A stretch of DNA of 64,000 nucleotides. Origin: Micromonospora sp. NBC_01740 (GTDB lineage: Bacteria; Actinomycetota; Actinomycetes; Mycobacteriales; Micromonosporaceae). The position numbers and the translations under genes were made by a program. The notes under the pieces are model-generated. The model made no database searches. It was not told the DNA's origin and saw only the letters and a program-made list of their open reading frames with translations. Below are positions 46,712-55,015 of the stretch, piece by piece (position 1 is the first letter of the stretch; each line of letters opens with the position of its first letter). Where the stretch lies: assembly GCF_035920365.1 (NCBI RefSeq), contig NZ_CP109150.1:6882001-6946000 (forward strand), written 5' to 3'.

Positions 46712-46911
46712 CACTCCGCCGGAGGCAGCAGGCTCATGCGGTAGTCCACCCGGTCGTCCTCCACGAGCGTGACCGAGGTGACGCCGGACGCCGCGAGCTC
46801 CCGCCAGGCCTGACCGATCCAGGACTCGGCGTCCGCCTGGCTGCTGAACGACTCCGCCGGCCCCTCGACCGACTCACCGTTCGCGCCCTCGTACCGCCAG
46901 CTCCACGCCAT
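46711..46911 (-). CDS. Small conserved protein, MAWSWRYE family
   Basis: 66 residues from ATG 46911 behind GGGGAG. The sequence has a beta-alpha-beta pattern: SWRYEGANG, the helix SQADAESWIGQAWRELAASG, then VTSVTLVEDDRVDY. It is a recognisable small actinobacterial protein of unknown function. The stop touches the site-2 protease start, so the two are co-transcribed. Confidence 0.85.
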   Translation of the reverse strand: MAWSWRYEGANGESVEGPAESFSSQADAESWIGQAWRELAASGVTSVTLVEDDRVDYRMSLLPPAE

Positions 46912-47101
46912 GCCGCGTCTCCCCTCGCCGCTGATGTCCCGTGGGACGAACCCCCGCCAGCGTAGTCGGCCGGGCGCGGGGCGGCCCGACATCCGTACGC
47001 CGGGCGGGCGGCGCAGGGTTCCCCGGCCCCTGTCCGGGTATGGGCCTCCTGACGCGCGACGGGGCGGTCGCCGACCGCCGACGGGCCTGGAGGAGGCGAC
47101 G

Positions 47102-47302
47102 ATGGACGAACCGCTGCACGACAAGGACACCGAGGCGCTGCGGGCGATGGCGGTGCGCGGCGGCATCGTGGGGGCCGCGCACATGGAGCGGGAGGACCTA
47201 CTGGACGCCCTCGTCGCCCGCCCCGGGGAGGGCGCCTGGCAGGAGGACCCGAAGCCGGCGGCGGTCAACCCCAACGACTTCCAGTACCAGACACCCCGGT
47301 AG
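47102..47302 (+). CDS. Small Rho-N/SAP-like helix protein
   Basis: 66 residues from an ATG behind GGAGGAGG. The middle (about 10-40, ALRAMAVRGG... MEREDLLDALV) matches the helix-loop-helix of Rho N-terminal or SAP-like nucleic-acid-binding units. The C-terminus is a short polar tail ending in DFQYQTPR. Function unknown; possibly DNA- or RNA-binding. It is followed by a 30-bp tandem duplication and the kinase gene. Confidence 0.8.
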   Translation: MDEPLHDKDTEALRAMAVRGGIVGAAHMEREDLLDALVARPGEGAWQEDPKPAAVNPNDFQYQTPR

Positions 47303-47310
47303 TCCGTCGC

Positions 47311-47372
47311 CGCCCCGCCGGGCGGCCAGCCCCGCTCCGCCGCCCCGCCGGGCGGCCAGCCCCGCTCCGCCG
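47311..47372 (+). repeat. 30-bp tandem duplication before the kinase gene
   Basis: The 30 bases from 47311 are repeated exactly at 47341-47370. Each unit contains CCGCCGGGCGG, which can form a short hairpin, so the duplication also duplicates a possible terminator for the upstream small gene. Confidence 0.9.
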
Positions 47373-47378
47373 GGCCGG

Positions 47379-47384
47379 TACGGT
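47379..47384 (+). promoter_or_regulatory. -10 element (TACGGT), leaderless
   Basis: TACGGT lies 6 bases before the GTG at 47391, without a ribosome-binding site. It fixes the kinase start. Confidence 0.45.
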
Positions 47385-47390
47385 GTCGCG

Positions 47391-49187
47391 GTGCTTACTC
47401 GGGGAGTGGTGCTCAGCGACCGGTACCGGCTGGACGACCGGGTGGCGATCGGCGGCATGGGCGCGGTCTGGCGCTGCACCGACCTCATGCTGGAACGTAC
47501 GGTGGCGGTGAAGGCGCTGCTGCCGGCGTTGAGCGCGGATCCCGAGTTCACGGCCCGGTTCCGGGCGGAGGCGCGGATGCTGGCGGCGCTGCGCCACCCG
47601 GGCGTGGTCGCCGTGCACGACGTCGGCCGGTCCGTCCTCGACGACGGCAGCCAGGTCGACTACCTGGTGATGGAGTACGTCGACGGCCAGCCGCTGAGTT
47701 CCTGGCTGCGGCGCGGGGGGCAGCTCGACCCGGCGTCGACCATGTCGGTGGTGGCGCAGGCCGCCGAGGCGCTGCACACCGCCCACCTCGCCGGCATCGT
47801 GCACCGGGACGTCAAGCCGGGCAACCTGCTGGTGAAGGGCGACGGCCGGGTGGTGCTGGTCGACTTCGGCATCGCCCGCTCCGGCTCCATGGCGGGCATC
47901 ACCGCCGCCAACGTGATGCTCGGTACCGCCTCGTACATGTCGCCCGAGCAGGCCGCGAACCAGCCGGTCTCCCCGGCGACGGACGTCTACGCGCTCGGCG
48001 CGGTGGCGTACTTCTGCCTGACCGGCCAGCCGCCGTTCGACGGGGACAACCCGCTCCAGGTGGCGTTGCGGCACCTCCAGGAGGAGCCGCCGCCGCTGCC
48101 GCCCGACATCCCGGCGGCGGTGGCCGCGCTGGTGCAGCGGGCGATGGCGAAGCGCCCCGGCGACCGGTTCGGCGACGCGGCGGCGATGGCCGACGCCGCG
48201 GCCGAGGCCCGCGACGCGACCCTGGCCGTGGTGCCGACGTCCGCCCGCCCGCCGTGGGCCGTCGCCGGCCCGACCTCGGCGGCGCCCGCCGCCGCGCAAC
48301 CGGACCAGGGCGGTACCCCGGCGGCCGGTGACGCCGTTGCGCCGGCCCCCGCCGGGCCGGTCGCCCCGCCGGATCCGTGGGCGCCGCTGCCGCCCGTCGC
48401 CGCCCGGCCGCACCCGGGACCGGCGACGGGAAGCGACGCCTGGGGACCGGTCCCGCCCACCCGGGAGGACCCGGTCGTGCCGCAGCCGGCACGGCGGCGT
48501 CGGGCCGCGCTGCTCGGCGCGGCGGCCACCGGGCTCGTGGTGCTGGTCGGGGTGGCCGCGCTCGCCCTGGCCCCCGACGACGGCCCGGCCGGCGGAGACG
48601 TCCCGGCGGCGCTGACCGGCGAGTCCGCGGCGGCGGGCCCGTCCGGCGCGGCGGCCGACGACGGTACGGGCCGGTTGCGCGTCGAGCCCACGCCGGGTGC
48701 CACCCGCGCGACGGCGTCGTCGGCGGCGTCCCGCAGTCCGTCGGCGTCGCCGCCCGGGCGCTCCCCGGTCCCGACGGCGGGCAGCGGCGAGCCGACCGCG
48801 ACCGCTCCCGGCGGACCCGGCCCCGGACCGACGGCCGGACAGCCGAAGCCGAACCCGTACACGCCGGTCGAGGCGTGCGGCAGCGGGTACAGGGTGATCG
48901 ACTCGGCCCCGCTGACCGCCTCGGGCAGCCGGAAGGGCAGGGTCTACCTGCTCTACCACGCCGGCAGCGGCAACAACTGCGTGGTCACGATGAAGGCGAC
49001 CGCGGTGGGCACGGCCACGGCCGCCTCGGCGTGGCTGGAGGTGCGGGGCCGGGCCCGCAGCACCGACAGCGGGTCGTTCTCGTACTACGCGGGGCCGGTG
49101 CGAGCCAGGGCCGCCGGGGTGTGCGTGAAGTGGGGCGGGTCCACCGGCGGGGCCAGCTACGCCAGCGGTTTCGAGCACTGCGACTGA
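47391..49187 (+). CDS. Transmembrane Ser/Thr protein kinase with spore-associated-protein-like C-terminal domain
   Basis: 598 residues. The Hanks-type kinase domain (about 11-270) is complete: glycine loop GGMGAVW, K41, HRD 138-140, DFG 158-160 and SPEQ. A Pro/Ala linker follows to about 365, then one membrane span (about 369-391) and a Ser/Thr/Pro-rich outer stretch. The last 105 residues hold Cys at ACGSGYRV, NNCVV, GVCVKW and EHCD with YYAGPV. This matches the Streptomyces spore-associated protein A type domain, which in some kinases forms the extracellular sensor. Four Cys suggest two disulfides. The ligand and targets are unknown. Confidence 0.92.
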   Translation: MLTRGVVLSDRYRLDDRVAIGGMGAVWRCTDLMLERTVAVKALLPALSADPEFTARFRAEARMLAALRHPGVVAVHDVGRSVLDDGSQVDYLVMEYVDGQPLSSWLRRGGQLDPASTMSVVAQAAEALHTAHLAGIVHRDVKPGNLLVKGDGRVVLVDFGIARSGSMAGITAANVMLGTASYMSPEQAANQPVSPATDVYALGAVAYFCLTGQPPFDGDNPLQVALRHLQEEPPPLPPDIPAAVAALVQRAMAKRPGDRFGDAAAMADAAAEARDATLAVVPTSARPPWAVAGPTSAAPAAAQPDQGGTPAAGDAVAPAPAGPVAPPDPWAPLPPVAARPHPGPATGSDAWGPVPPTREDPVVPQPARRRRAALLGAAATGLVVLVGVAALALAPDDGPAGGDVPAALTGESAAAGPSGAAADDGTGRLRVEPTPGATRATASSAASRSPSASPPGRSPVPTAGSGEPTATAPGGPGPGPTAGQPKPNPYTPVEACGSGYRVIDSAPLTASGSRKGRVYLLYHAGSGNNCVVTMKATAVGTATAASAWLEVRGRARSTDSGSFSYYAGPVRARAAGVCVKWGGSTGGASYASGFEHCD

Positions 49188-49209
49188 GCCCCGCCCGGGG
49201 GTGCCCCTG

Positions 49210-49241
49210 CCCGCGGCGGCGACCGGCCGCCTCGCCGCGGG
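49210..49241 (+). terminator. GC-rich hairpin after the kinase gene
   Basis: A 9-bp stem (CCCGCGGCG 49210-49218 with 49233-49241), 22 bases after the kinase stop. There is no T-run. Confidence 0.4.
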
Positions 49242-49294
49242 GCCGGGCCGGCCGTACCCCGCACCTCCGGGGGGCCGCACCCGGGCGCTGGCTC

Positions 49295-49300
49295 TAAAGT
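49295..49300 (+). promoter_or_regulatory. -10 element (TAAAGT), leaderless, of the cobalamin genes
   Basis: TAAAGT lies 6 bases before the ATG at 49307, with no ribosome-binding site. No cobalamin-riboswitch-like leader is possible in so short a space. Confidence 0.5.
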
Positions 49301-49306
49301 ACGGGC

Positions 49307-51463
49307 ATGTCCGTTGACGGGTGGAACACGGTCCTGGTGCTCGGCGGTATCCGGTCCGGAAAGTCCGAGTTCGCCGAGTCCCTGGTCGCCGACGCGCCGA
49401 CGGTCCGCTACGTGGCCACGGCCGCCGACGCGCCGGCCGACGACGCGGAGTGGGCGGCCCGGCTGGCGGCGCACCGCGAGCGCCGACCGGAGACCTGGAC
49501 CACCGAGGAGACCGCGGCCGACCCGCGCCGCCTAGCGGACGTGCTGGCCTCCGCCGGGCCCAACGAGACGCTGCTCGTCGACGACCTCGGCGGCTGGGTG
49601 ACCGTGCTGCTCGACCCGGCGCACCAGCCGGCGGACGACACCGCCACCGTCGCCGAGCTGGCGGCGGCGGTGCGCTCCTGCGCGGCCCGGCTGGTGCTGG
49701 TCAGCCCCGAGGTCGGGCTCTCCCTGGTGCCCACCACCCCGCTCGGGCGGGCCTTCACCGACGCGCTGGGCGCGGCCAACCGGGCGGTCGCCGACGCCTG
49801 CGACGCGGTCGTCCTCGTGGTCGCCGGCCAGGCCGCCTGGCTCAAGCCCGGCGCCCCGCACCCGGCCACCGTGCCCGCACAGGCCGGCCCCGCACAGGGC
49901 GGGTCCGCACAGCCCGGCCGGGCGCAGATCGGCGCCCCGGGCGTTCCCGGCGGCGCTGGCGGGTCGGTGGCCGCGTCGGAGCCCTCCCCGGACGTGTTCA
50001 CCCCCACGCCGCCGACCGCACCGGACGCGGTGCCCGGCGCCGAGCCGACCGGCACCGCCTGGGCCGCCCCGACCATGGCGCTGCCGATGGTCGCCACGGG
50101 CCTGGTCATCCAGCCCGGCATGGAACTGCCCATGCCCGACGAGTACGCCGGCCCGCAGGCGATCGAGCGGCTCGCCACCCTGGACGTGCCCGGGTCGGGG
50201 CTGGGCGTGCTGGAGCGGGCGGTCGGGTTCGCCGCCGCCACCCAGGGCACCGTCACCCCGGCCCCGTGGGGCCGGGTGCGGGTGCTGCTGCTGCACGGCG
50301 ACCACCTCGGCGACGCCGCCGCCGGCACCGTGGAGGGCGAGTCGACGCGCCGCGCCCGGCAGGCCCGCGCCGGGCAGGGGGCGCTGGCCCGGCTGGCCGC
50401 CGAGAGTGGCGCCGAGCTCCAGGTGGTGGAGGTCCCGGCGTCCGCGCCGATGGAGACCGAACCCACGCTGACCGGAGAGCAGGTCGAGGTCGCCCTGCGC
50501 TACGGCTGGCGGCTCGCCGAGGAGGCCGCCGACGCGGGCGTACGACTGCTGGTGCTCGGGGCGTGCGGCGCCGGCACCGAGGCCGCCGCGGCGGCGGTGC
50601 TGGTGGCGACGGCGGGCGCCGAGGCGCCGGGGGTGCTCCGGCGGGTGGTCACCGACTCGGGCGAGATCGACGACGCGGCCTGGATGCGGCGGTGCGCGGC
50701 GGTACGGGACGCGCTGCACCGCACCCGGAGCTCGCCGCGCAGCGCCAAGGACGTGCTGGCCGAACTGGGCGGCGGGGACGTCGCCGTGGCCACCGGCGTG
50801 CTGCTCGGCGCCACCGCCCGCCGGCTGCCGGTCATGCTCGACGGTCCGGTCGGGGTGGCCGCCGGCATGGTCACCCGCGACCTGGCCGGGCAGGCCCGGC
50901 ACTGGTGCCTGCTGGCCGACCACGGCGGGCACCCCGCCGTCCAGCTCGGCGCCGACGTGCTCGGCCTGACCCCGCTGCTCGACCTGCGGCTCGACCTGGG
51001 CGAGGGCGCGAACGCGCTGGCCGCGCTGCCGCTACTGCGCTCGGTGCTGGCGCTGGCCGCCGCGCTGCCGGCCCACCCGTCGCTCGGCGGCGGCGAGGAC
51101 GACGAGCCGGACACCGCGTCGGACACCGATGATCCCGACTTCCGCGAGCCGGAGCCCGCCGGCCCCGGACCGACCAGCACCGAACCCGACTTCCGCGAGC
51201 CGGAGCCCGCCGGCCCCGGACCGACCAGCACCGAACCCGACTTCCGCGAGCCGGAGCCCGCCGGCCCCGGGCCGACCAGCACCGAACCCGACTTCCGCGA
51301 GCCGGAGCCCGCCGGCCCCGGACCGACCAGCACCGAACCCGACTTCCGCGAGCCGGAGCCCGCCGGCCCCGGGCCGACCAGCACCGAGGCCGACCTCCGC
51401 GAGCCCGGCAGCGCCGGGCCGGACACGGAAGCGGTGGACCCGTCCGGCCGGCGTGCCGGCTGA
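49307..51463 (+). CDS. CobU-CobT fusion: cobinamide kinase/guanylyltransferase plus NaMN:DMB phosphoribosyltransferase
   Basis: 718 residues. The CobU part (about 1-185) has P-loop GGIRSGKS (13-20), AAHRERRP with the guanylylated-His region, and VDDLGGW. A Pro/Ala linker (about 186-265) follows. The CobT part (about 270-590) ends with the LGEGANALAALPLL segment, matching the LGEGTGA catalytic Glu loop. The last 110 residues are acidic Pro/Glu repeats from a 51-bp tandem array. Together with CobS it covers the nucleotide-loop steps of cobalamin synthesis. In many bacteria these are separate proteins. The CobT half is divergent, so its activity is less certain than CobU's. Confidence 0.87.
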   Translation: MSVDGWNTVLVLGGIRSGKSEFAESLVADAPTVRYVATAADAPADDAEWAARLAAHRERRPETWTTEETAADPRRLADVLASAGPNETLLVDDLGGWVTVLLDPAHQPADDTATVAELAAAVRSCAARLVLVSPEVGLSLVPTTPLGRAFTDALGAANRAVADACDAVVLVVAGQAAWLKPGAPHPATVPAQAGPAQGGSAQPGRAQIGAPGVPGGAGGSVAASEPSPDVFTPTPPTAPDAVPGAEPTGTAWAAPTMALPMVATGLVIQPGMELPMPDEYAGPQAIERLATLDVPGSGLGVLERAVGFAAATQGTVTPAPWGRVRVLLLHGDHLGDAAAGTVEGESTRRARQARAGQGALARLAAESGAELQVVEVPASAPMETEPTLTGEQVEVALRYGWRLAEEAADAGVRLLVLGACGAGTEAAAAAVLVATAGAEAPGVLRRVVTDSGEIDDAAWMRRCAAVRDALHRTRSSPRSAKDVLAELGGGDVAVATGVLLGATARRLPVMLDGPVGVAAGMVTRDLAGQARHWCLLADHGGHPAVQLGADVLGLTPLLDLRLDLGEGANALAALPLLRSVLALAAALPAHPSLGGGEDDEPDTASDTDDPDFREPEPAGPGPTSTEPDFREPEPAGPGPTSTEPDFREPEPAGPGPTSTEPDFREPEPAGPGPTSTEPDFREPEPAGPGPTSTEADLREPGSAGPDTEAVDPSGRRAG
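51137..51424 (+). repeat. 51-bp tandem repeat, five units plus a degenerate sixth
   Basis: Units begin at 51137, 51188, 51239, 51290 and 51341 and encode DFREPEPAGPGPTSTEP. They differ only at one third-codon base (GGA/GGG) apart from a changed end in the last unit. A sixth, diverged unit begins at 51392 (DLREPGSAGP). Near-identity at silent sites implies recent expansion or gene conversion. Confidence 0.96.
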
Positions 51464-52226
51464 GTCACGGCTCGCCGACGGGGCGCGGCTGGCGCTGACC
51501 ACCTTCACCACCCTGCCGGTACGCGCCGGCCGCATCGACCGGTCGGTGGCAGGCACGGCGATGGCGCTCGCCCCGGCGGTCGGCGCGCTGCTCGGCGTCG
51601 TCCTCGCCGGCGTCCTGCTGCTTCCCGGTGCGCTCGCGCCCCCGCTGGTCGCGGCGGCGGTGACCGTCGGCGTCGGGGCGCTGCTCACCCGTGGGCTGCA
51701 CCTCGACGGGCTGGCCGACACCGTGGACGCGCTGGGGTCGTACCGGCGGGGGGACGCCGCGCTGGAGATCATGAAGAAGCCGGACGTGGGCCCGTTCGGG
51801 GTGGTCGCGCTGGTGGTCGTACTCCTGGTGCAGGCGGCGGCCCTCGCGGAGCTGGCGGGACGGTCGTGGCCGGCGGCGCTCGCGGCGGTGGTCACGGCGA
51901 CCGCCGCCGGCCGGCTCGGGGTGGCGGTGGCCTGCCGGCGCGGGGTGCCGGCCGCCCGCCCGGAGGGGCTCGGCGCGCTGGTCGCGGGCACCGTCGGGCC
52001 GGTCGCCCTGGCCGCCGGGGCGGTCGCCGTCGCGCTGCCGGCGCTCGCGGCCGTGCCGGGCCGCCCGTGGCAGGGGCCACTCGCCGTCGCCGTGGCACTC
52101 GCCGTCGCGGTGGGGCTGCTGCGACACGTGGTACGCCGGCTCGGCGGCGTCACCGGCGACGTGCTCGGCGCGACCGTGGAGGTGGTCACCACGCTGGTCT
52201 ACCTGGGAGTGGTGCTGTCCGGCTGA
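51453..52226 (+). CDS. cobS: Adenosylcobinamide-GDP ribazoletransferase (cobalamin synthase)
   Basis: 257 residues from GTG 51453, which overlaps the end of the fusion gene by 11 bases; the open frame upstream is only the repeat read in another phase. CobS motifs are HLDGLADTVDALG and KKPDVGPFGVVAL, with about six membrane spans. It joins the lower ligand nucleotide from CobT to adenosylcobinamide-GDP from CobU, at the membrane. The overlap indicates coupling with the fusion protein. Confidence 0.94.
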   Translation: MPAESRLADGARLALTTFTTLPVRAGRIDRSVAGTAMALAPAVGALLGVVLAGVLLLPGALAPPLVAAAVTVGVGALLTRGLHLDGLADTVDALGSYRRGDAALEIMKKPDVGPFGVVALVVVLLVQAAALAELAGRSWPAALAAVVTATAAGRLGVAVACRRGVPAARPEGLGALVAGTVGPVALAAGAVAVALPALAAVPGRPWQGPLAVAVALAVAVGLLRHVVRRLGGVTGDVLGATVEVVTTLVYLGVVLSG

Positions 52227-52292
52227 ACGGGGCGCACCGCGCCGGGTAGCGTTCTCCCACGACAGCACCGGCGCGGCCAACCGGGGGACGAC

Positions 52293-53588
52293 ATGCTCAT
52301 CACGGACGACTTCCTGCCCGTACCGGTTCCGGAGTCGCTGAGCGCGACCTACCTGGTGCCCATGACGGGGCTGCCGAAGGTGAGCGCGAAGACGGCGGTG
52401 GCGCGGCTCACCGGCCGGCTGGCGGAGCCGGTGCACGGGCTCGCGCGGCACATGCTCGACAGCCCGCTGATGAGCGTCGACACCCGGCCGATCGGCGAGT
52501 TCCCCGAGCTGCCGCCGGACCTGCTCACCGCGTTCGGCGCCACCGAGGCGCAGCTGGCCCGGCTGGCCGCCGCGAGCCACCTGGTCGTGGTGCAGGCCGA
52601 GTACCGGCCCGGCTGGCCGCCGGCCCACGAGTGGGCGGCCCGGGCGGTGGCCGCCGCCGTCGCCGAGTCCGTCGACGGCGACGTGGTGGACGTGTTCGGC
52701 CTCCAGTTCCTCGACCCGGCGACGGCGCTGCGCTCGCTCCCCGACGACCAGGGGCGGATCCGGCTGGTCGACTGGGTGCTGGTGCCCTACTCCTCCGACG
52801 CCGAGGGGCTCTGGTTCACCACGAAGGGGCTGCGCCGCTTCGGGCTGCTGGAGTTGCAGACCCAGGGCGTGCCGGACCACCTGACCCGGGCCTGGGGCGC
52901 GGTGATGACCGGGGCCGCCCGGCGGCTGCTGCGGGACTGGACCGACGGGCTCTCCGGGGAGGAGGTGCCGGCGTTCGTGCAGCTGCCGGTGCTGGCCACG
53001 GTGACCGGGCACGACATCGCGGTGGCGTACGGCAATCCGGAACAGCACGGCGCGACGGCGCCGGTGCTGCTGCGCCTGGAGCTGGACCCGGCCACCGACC
53101 CCGACGCCGACTCGTTCCTCAGCCTGCGCCCGCCCGCCGGGCATCCGGGGCCGGACGGCCGCTACTACGCCGCCGCCTGCGCCACCCTCTTCGCCGGCAT
53201 CCAGCCGGACGTGCGCTACGCCCGGGCGGGCGACGCGATGAGCAGGGCGGTCGCCACCGCCCGGGCCGGGCTGGGCGACATCCGGGCCCGGTTCCTCGCC
53301 GGCCAGCTCCCGCCGGAGACGCAGCTCGTGGTCAAGTACGGCCTGCCCGGCGACGACGGCCCGGAGCTGGTCTGGGCCGGGGTGACCTCGTGGGACACCC
53401 CGGAGCGGATCGTGGCCGCCAGCGCCAGCGACGCCAACACCGACCCGACCGTGCGCATCGGCTCACCGGTCATCGTGGAGGCCACCGACGTCGTCGACTG
53501 GGCCGTCCTCGACGGCACCGGCGTCATCGAGGGCGGCTGGACCCAGGCCGTCCTGGACGCCGGCGAACGCCCCCACCCCCCACTCTGA
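52293..53588 (+). CDS. Uncharacterised protein with DUF2314-like C-terminus
   Basis: 431 residues from an ATG behind GGGGGA. No signal peptide or spans. The C-terminal 130 residues (LVVKYGLP... ELVWAGVTSWDTPERI... VVDWAVLDGTGVIEGGW) have the strand pattern of DUF2314-type proteins, which report on water- or product-like beta domains of unknown role. The N-terminal 300 residues contain the conserved-looking FGLQFLDPATAL and WVLVPYSSDAEGLWFTTKGLRRFG. I recognise no catalytic motif. It has its own TAGCGT box at 52246-52251 and is convergent with gcvT. Confidence 0.75.
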   Translation: MLITDDFLPVPVPESLSATYLVPMTGLPKVSAKTAVARLTGRLAEPVHGLARHMLDSPLMSVDTRPIGEFPELPPDLLTAFGATEAQLARLAAASHLVVVQAEYRPGWPPAHEWAARAVAAAVAESVDGDVVDVFGLQFLDPATALRSLPDDQGRIRLVDWVLVPYSSDAEGLWFTTKGLRRFGLLELQTQGVPDHLTRAWGAVMTGAARRLLRDWTDGLSGEEVPAFVQLPVLATVTGHDIAVAYGNPEQHGATAPVLLRLELDPATDPDADSFLSLRPPAGHPGPDGRYYAAACATLFAGIQPDVRYARAGDAMSRAVATARAGLGDIRARFLAGQLPPETQLVVKYGLPGDDGPELVWAGVTSWDTPERIVAASASDANTDPTVRIGSPVIVEATDVVDWAVLDGTGVIEGGWTQAVLDAGERPHPPL

Positions 53589-53626
53589 CCCCCGCTCGCC
53601 CCCTCACCCTCCCCCTCCCACTCTCG

Positions 53627-53689
53627 CGTTGATCATGAAGTTGTTGCCGGGACACGCCGGTCCGGGTGGCAACAACTTCATGATCAACG
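53627..53689. repeat. 22-bp perfect palindromic element between convergent genes
   Basis: The arm starting CGTTGATCATGAAG (53627-53648) pairs perfectly over 22 bp with 53668-53689, with a 19-base GC-rich loop. The arms contain TGATCA and are A/T-rich compared with the flanks. Such GTTGATCATGAAGTTGTTG-type inverted repeats are, from memory, dispersed in Micromonospora genomes, so this may be a REP- or MITE-like family. It could also act as a bidirectional terminator for the 52293-53588 gene and gcvT. Confidence 0.85.
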
Positions 53690-53729
53690 GGGGGAAGGGG
53701 GCCGGGGCCGGGGCCGAGGGTGAGGGGGG

Positions 53730-54854
53730 TCAGCGCACCGAGGGGGTTACGAACGGGGGGCGGGTGACGCGCATCTGGGCGCGGCGGCCGCGGATGTCCA
53801 CCTCCACCAGGTCGCCGTCGGTCAGCTTCGCGGCGGTGTCGAGGAGGGCGAGGGCGACGCCCTGCTTCTTCGTCGGCGAGAACGTGCCGCTGGTGATCGT
53901 GCCGACCTCCGCGTCGCCGGCGTGCACCGTCATGCCGGGGCGCGGGATCGCCCGGTCGACCGCCTCCAGGCCGCGCAGCGTACGCCTCGGGCCGGCGGCC
54001 TTCTCCGCGAGCAGCGCGTCGCGGCCCCAGAAGGCCGGCTTGTCCCAGCCGACCGCCCAGCCGGAGCGGCCCTGCACCGGGGTGATCTCCGGCGACAGGT
54101 CCTGACCGTGCAGCGGGTAGCCCATCTCGGTGCGCAGGGTGTCCCGGGCGGCCAGCCCACAGGCGCGCAGGTCGGCGTCCGCCGCGAAGAGCGCGTCCCA
54201 GACCGCGACCGCGTCGGCCGCCGGCACCACCAGCTCGTAGCCCAGCTCCCCGGTGTAGCCGGTGCGGCACACGGTCAGCTCGACCCCGTCGAGCGTCGCC
54301 GTGGAGAAGCTCATGTAGTCGTGCCCGGTCGGCAGGCCCAGCGCGCCGAGCAGCTCCGCCGAGCGCGGGCCCTGCACGGCGAGGACGGCGTACGCCTCGT
54401 GCTCGTCGGTGACCGTGACCGACGCCGGGGCGGCGGCGCGCAGCCGGCGCACCACCTCGACGGTGTTCGCGGCGTTCGGGATGAGGAAGACGTGGTCGTC
54501 GGCGTGCAGGTAGGCGATGATGTCGTCCACCACGCCGCCGGTGGCGTCGTCGCAGCAGAGGGTGTACTGCGCCCGGCCCGGCCCGATCCGGCCCAGGTCG
54601 TTGCTGAGGCAGGCGTTGACGAACTCCGCCGCGCCCGGCCCGGTCACCCGCGCCTTGCCCAGGTGGGAGACGTCGAACACGCCCACTCCGGTCCGCACCG
54701 AGGTGTGTTCCTTCAGCACCCCGCCCCCGGCGTACTCCAGCGGCATCTCCCAGCCACCGAACGGGGCGAACTTGGCGCCGCGAGCGGTGTGCCGCTCGTG
54801 CAGCGGGGAACGGCGCAGCCGGGTCGCGGCGGCGTCGGAGGTCACGTCGGTCAT
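53730..54854 (-). CDS. gcvT: Glycine cleavage system T protein (aminomethyltransferase)
   Basis: 374 residues from ATG 54854; the frame continues upstream without a credible start. Features are [41 protein letters not shown] and [19 protein letters not shown], the folate-binding GCV_T core, followed by the barrel domain. It releases ammonia and passes the methylene group to tetrahydrofolate. No gcvH or gcvP is nearby. The location between cobS and pepA matches M. tuberculosis gcvT. Confidence 0.95.
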   Translation of the reverse strand: MTDVTSDAAATRLRRSPLHERHTARGAKFAPFGGWEMPLEYAGGGVLKEHTSVRTGVGVFDVSHLGKARVTGPGAAEFVNACLSNDLGRIGPGRAQYTLCCDDATGGVVDDIIAYLHADDHVFLIPNAANTVEVVRRLRAAAPASVTVTDEHEAYAVLAVQGPRSAELLGALGLPTGHDYMSFSTATLDGVELTVCRTGYTGELGYELVVPAADAVAVWDALFAADADLRACGLAARDTLRTEMGYPLHGQDLSPEITPVQGRSGWAVGWDKPAFWGRDALLAEKAAGPRRTLRGLEAVDRAIPRPGMTVHAGDAEVGTITSGTFSPTKKQGVALALLDTAAKLTDGDLVEVDIRGRRAQMRVTRPPFVTPSVR

Positions 54855-55015
54855 GGGTGGGAACTTACCGGGAGCTGGGCGGCTGGTTAGCATCGGCGGG
54901 ACCCGTCGGAGCCGTCGACGGGACAGCCCCGACCTCCGACGGGTACGTTCCGCCGGAGACCTCCATCGCCGGTACGCGACGACGCGACCGGCCCGGCCCG
55001 CCCGGAGTAGCTTCA

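Noticed and set aside
49188..49306. Cobalamin riboswitch before the cob genes
   Set aside because: Only 119 bp separates the genes, no B12-box-like sequence is seen, and a -10 element lies 6 bases before the start codon.
51137..51424. CRISPR array
   Set aside because: The repeats are contiguous without spacers, in frame and inside a coding sequence; no cas gene is present.
54855..55015. Glycine riboswitch upstream of gcvT
   Set aside because: No paired aptamer-like core with conserved purine bulges is recognisable in this 161-bp gap.
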